Source: Rhodophyticola sp017644125 (lineage in GTDB: Bacteria > Pseudomonadota > Alphaproteobacteria > Rhodobacterales > Rhodobacteraceae). Taken from it: a DNA stretch of 64,000 nt. How positions within the stretch are numbered: position 1 is the stretch's first letter; each line of letters starts with the position of its first letter. A program made the position numbers and the translations under genes. Shown in pieces: positions 62,157 to 64,000 of this stretch. The stretch lies in the NCBI RefSeq assembly GCF_042140125.1, contig NZ_CP159473.1, one strand, 5' to 3'. The notes beneath the pieces are model-generated. The model was not told where the DNA came from. It ran no database searches and saw nothing but the letters and a program-made list of their open reading frames with translations.

Positions 62157-62681
62157 TCAGGCGTCAGGAGGGCCGGTATCTTCGCTCAGGCGGGCGCTGA
62201 TGCGGGTCGCCACCTCGTCGAGGGGATGATTGGTCAATGTCATCGGCAGTTCCGCGATGACCCGGCTGGCCACCTCCTTGTGGATCTGCCCGCGCAACTC
62301 GCCAAGGATGCGCGGCGCCGCGACGATGATCAGACGTTCGAACCGGTGCCGGTGGGCGCGTTTGTAGAGCATCTCCGACAGGTCCTGGGCAAACCGGTCC
62401 TGCGCCAGCCGATGCCAGTCCGTGTCTTCCACCGCGGAGCGATGCACCGACGGCCCGTCATTGAAACGGCCGGGTTTGTGGGCGCCCTGATCGCGGTTCG
62501 GGGGATTTTCCTGATGATCTTCCCGGCGCACCTCAAGCAGGGGGTGATCCGCATCGCCGATATTCTCGCACAAAAGCGCCTTCTCTCCGTCGGCCACCAG
62601 AACCCAGGTGCCGTTGGTCAGCGGCGAGGGGTTGCGGCGCACCTGATCGACATGTGTCGGGGTCATGGATGGATCGGTCAT
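62157..62681 (-). CDS. Host-attachment/eRF1-like (baeRF-type) protein
   Basis: A 174-residue soluble protein of the family annotated as required for attachment to host cells: TWVLVADGEKALLCEN at the start, a polar middle (PGRFNDGPSVHRSAVEDTDWH), then FAQDLSEMLYKRA, RLIIVAAPRILGELR and LTNHPLDEVATRI. The fold is related to the central domain of peptide release factor eRF1, so a ribosome or RNA role is as likely as attachment. Its ATG overlaps the stop of an upstream 71-codon gene (ATGA). Confidence 0.85.
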   Translation of the reverse strand: MTDPSMTPTHVDQVRRNPSPLTNGTWVLVADGEKALLCENIGDADHPLLEVRREDHQENPPNRDQGAHKPGRFNDGPSVHRSAVEDTDWHRLAQDRFAQDLSEMLYKRAHRHRFERLIIVAAPRILGELRGQIHKEVASRVIAELPMTLTNHPLDEVATRISARLSEDTGPPDA

Positions 62682-62893
62682 CGGGTCTCCTTCGGCTCGC
62701 TGTCGGTTTCGTCGGATTTGCGGACTTGGGTCGCTCCCGCGGGGTGTTCATAGGCGCGCTTTTCCTCGTCACGGGTGGCGATCTTGCGGGCCAGCGTGCC
62801 GTCGGAGCGGCCCTGTTGCGAGACATGGGTCTCGTCGCCCGGTATCTCCTTGGTTTCCTTTCGCCCGTCCCGGGATCGTGCGCGCGCGGCCAC
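62678..62893 (-). CDS. Small, highly charged protein upstream of the eRF1-like gene
   Basis: The 71-residue product is extremely hydrophilic (Arg, Lys, Glu, Asp and Thr dominate; for example RDGRKETKEIPGDETH and LARKIATRDEEKRAYEH) and is probably disordered. It is supported by its 4-bp ATGA overlap with the next gene. No family recognised. It may be a partner of the eRF1-like protein; that is inferred from coupling only. Its start is less certain than its stop. Confidence 0.55.
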   Translation of the reverse strand: MAARARSRDGRKETKEIPGDETHVSQQGRSDGTLARKIATRDEEKRAYEHPAGATQVRKSDETDSEPKETR

Positions 62894-62952
62894 GATATCC
62901 TCCGTCTCTCAAGTCATATAGGAGGCAACGCCGGAGCGCGCAGGGGCGTTCC

Positions 62953-62985
62953 AAAGAAAAACCCGCCGGCTCACACCGGCGGGTT
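62953..62985 (-). terminator. Rho-independent terminator of sodB
   Basis: A 10-bp stem AACCCGCCGG/CCGGCGGGTT around CTCACA (62960-62985) is followed, on the reverse strand, by a T-rich run (complement of AAAGAAAAA). It begins about 25 bp after the sodB stop. Confidence 0.8.
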
Positions 62986-63010
62986 CGGGGATATTCGCGG
63001 AAGGCCGGGA

Positions 63011-63619
63011 TCAGGCGCTGGCGAGACGGCTCGCCACGTTTTCCCAGTTGACCAGATTGTCGAGGAAGTTGGTCAGATAGGCAGGGCGCTTGTTGCGGAA
63101 GTCGATGTAATAGGAATGCTCCCACACATCGCAGCCCAGAAGTGCCGTCTGCCCGAAACAAAGCGGGTTCACGCCATTTTCGGTCTTGGTGACCTTCAGC
63201 GTGCCATCGGTGTCGACCACCAGCCAGCACCAGCCCGAGCCGAACTGGCCCGCACCGGCGGCGCTGAACTCTTCCTTGAACTTGTCGACCGATCCGAAGG
63301 CATCGGTGATGCGGCTTTCCAGTTCGCCCGGCATCGCGGACGTGCCCGGGCCCATCATTTCCCAGAACTGATTATGGTTCCACAACTGGCTGATATTGTT
63401 GAAGATACCGCTTTGGGCCACCGCGTTTGCATCATAGGTGCCGGTGATGATCTCTTCCATCGACTTGTCGGCCCATTCGGTCCCGTCGATCAGCTTGTTG
63501 CCATTGTCGACATAGGCCTTGTGGTGGATGTCGTGGTGATATTCCAGCGTCTCCTTCGACATGCCGTTATCGGCCAGCGCATCGTGGGCGTAAGGAAGAT
63601 CGGGAAGTTCGAATGCCAT
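63011..63619 (-). CDS. sodB: Superoxide dismutase, Fe/Mn family
   Basis: A 202-residue cytoplasmic enzyme that disproportionates superoxide. Metal ligands are visible in order: His in EYHHDIHHKAYVDN, His in LWNHNQFW, and the Asp/His pair in GCDVWEHSYYIDFRN; AGAGQFGSGWCWLV lies between them. An iron enzyme is favoured from the overall pattern, but metal choice needs testing. The ATG at 63619 gives the typical MAFELPDLPYAHDAL start. It is monocistronic with its own terminator. Confidence 0.95.
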   Translation of the reverse strand: MAFELPDLPYAHDALADNGMSKETLEYHHDIHHKAYVDNGNKLIDGTEWADKSMEEIITGTYDANAVAQSGIFNNISQLWNHNQFWEMMGPGTSAMPGELESRITDAFGSVDKFKEEFSAAGAGQFGSGWCWLVVDTDGTLKVTKTENGVNPLCFGQTALLGCDVWEHSYYIDFRNKRPAYLTNFLDNLVNWENVASRLASA

Positions 63620-63781
63620 TGGTCAGGCCCCTCTTTGTTGGTGCAAGCGATTGAGTGACAGATGGAGGTCACCGGGTCGAAAGGTCAACCCCGCGGCGGT
63701 CAACAGGTTCCGGAAAACGCGATTTTTCCGCGGCACCGGCAGGGCCGTCTCCGCCCCCGCGCGCCGCAACTGGCGGCCGGT

Positions 63782-64000
63782 TCAGAAATACCCGACCTCG
63801 CCGCCGTCTCTCGCCGATATGGCAAGGCAGTCGAACACGTAGCGCGCGACCGACCGGAAACAGATCAGCCGGATACTGTCCCCGCCCGTCATCCAGAATG
63901 CCGCGGGCACCTGCGCCAGACGCGTGCGGCGCATCTCTCCGGGCCCGAAGCTTTCGGGATGAAGATCGACCGGGGCAAGTTTGGCGAGAACTTCCCGCGT
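63782..64000 (-). CDS. soxG: Sarcosine oxidase gamma subunit, C-terminal part
   Basis: The reverse strand is open from the window edge to a TGA at 63784-63782 and reads REVLAKLAPVDLHPESFGPG, then RRTRLAQVPAAFW and RLICFRSVARYVFDCL. These are C-terminal blocks of SoxG, a small subunit of heterotetrameric sarcosine oxidase. 72 residues are visible; the N-terminal part and presumably soxBDA lie beyond the right edge. The complex demethylates sarcosine to glycine with tetrahydrofolate. Confidence 0.85.
   Translation of the reverse strand, partial: TREVLAKLAPVDLHPESFGPGEMRRTRLAQVPAAFWMTGGDSIRLICFRSVARYVFDCLAISARDGGEVGYF

Noticed and set aside
1..64000. CRISPR array, prophage, transposon or tRNA/rRNA genes
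   Set aside because: Reading the gaps showed no regularly spaced repeats, no transposase or phage genes, and no cloverleaf or rRNA sequence.

Overview
The window is high-GC, densely packed chromosomal DNA that looks like Rhodobacterales (Rhodobacteraceae, roseobacter-like Alphaproteobacteria). The clues are the order dusB(nifR3)-ntrB-ntrC-ntrY-ntrX followed by trkA-trkH-hfq-hflX, an NtrC that lacks the sigma-54 contact loop as in Rhodobacter capsulatus, a fused ispDF, an arsenic operon with an aquaglyceroporin, a DUF6456/DUF6477 pair, a Hint-domain protein and the end of a sarcosine oxidase gamma gene. It is mostly core and housekeeping sequence. I saw no rRNA, tRNA, insertion sequence, prophage or CRISPR array.

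Layout. 1-6.3 kb: tsf (cut by the window edge) and rpsB leftward; psuK-psuG (pseudouridine breakdown) and a DUF502 membrane protein rightward; then a leftward orphan YejA-type peptide-binding protein. 6.36-6.48 kb: a small-RNA-like unit with its own promoter and terminator. 6.6-9 kb: 3-hydroxybutyrate dehydrogenase, a pentapeptide-repeat protein and a patatin-like lipase. 9-11 kb: arsenic operon (ArsR-ArsC fusion, second ArsC, AqpS). 11-14.5 kb: acyl-CoA ligase, DsbA/FrnE-like protein, MFS exporter. 14.5-23 kb: mfd, a membrane protein, hemB, a SYLF lipoprotein and a penicillin-acylase-family enzyme. 23-35.5 kb: one long leftward nitrogen/potassium regulatory block, interrupted by a single rightward lipoprotein gene. 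35.6-38.9 kb: ispDF-pgpA-pncC with 4-bp overlaps, a COQ10-like gene and hpt. 39-41.5 kb: a beta-barrel protein, cytochrome c' and a dihaem cytochrome. 41.5-45.6 kb: lipA with a coupled tiny membrane protein, a Hint protein, and DUF6456/DUF6477 flanking an AT-rich spacer with DnaA boxes. 45.6-51.7 kb: an MttB-like methyltransferase, guaA, bamB and a YfgM-like protein. 52-57.1 kb: an RND efflux pair behind two identical 18-bp operators. 57.4-64 kb: an Atm1-type ABC exporter, a LysM protein, a LOG-family hydrolase, rarD, a host-attachment/eRF1-like gene pair, sodB and the 3' part of soxG.

Themes. Several loci handle stress or redox: arsenate reduction and efflux, superoxide dismutase, cytochrome c', DsbA-like, Atm1 and RND export. 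The nitrogen block joins sensing (NtrB, NtrY), response (NtrC, NtrX), potassium uptake (TrkAH) and RNA-based regulation (Hfq). The best candidates for something undescribed are the small RNA at about 6.40-6.475 kb, whose hairpin loop is complementary over 8 nt to the leader of the divergent binding-protein gene, and the duplicated operators in front of the RND pump. Every function here is read from sequence motifs and family knowledge; no database search was run.
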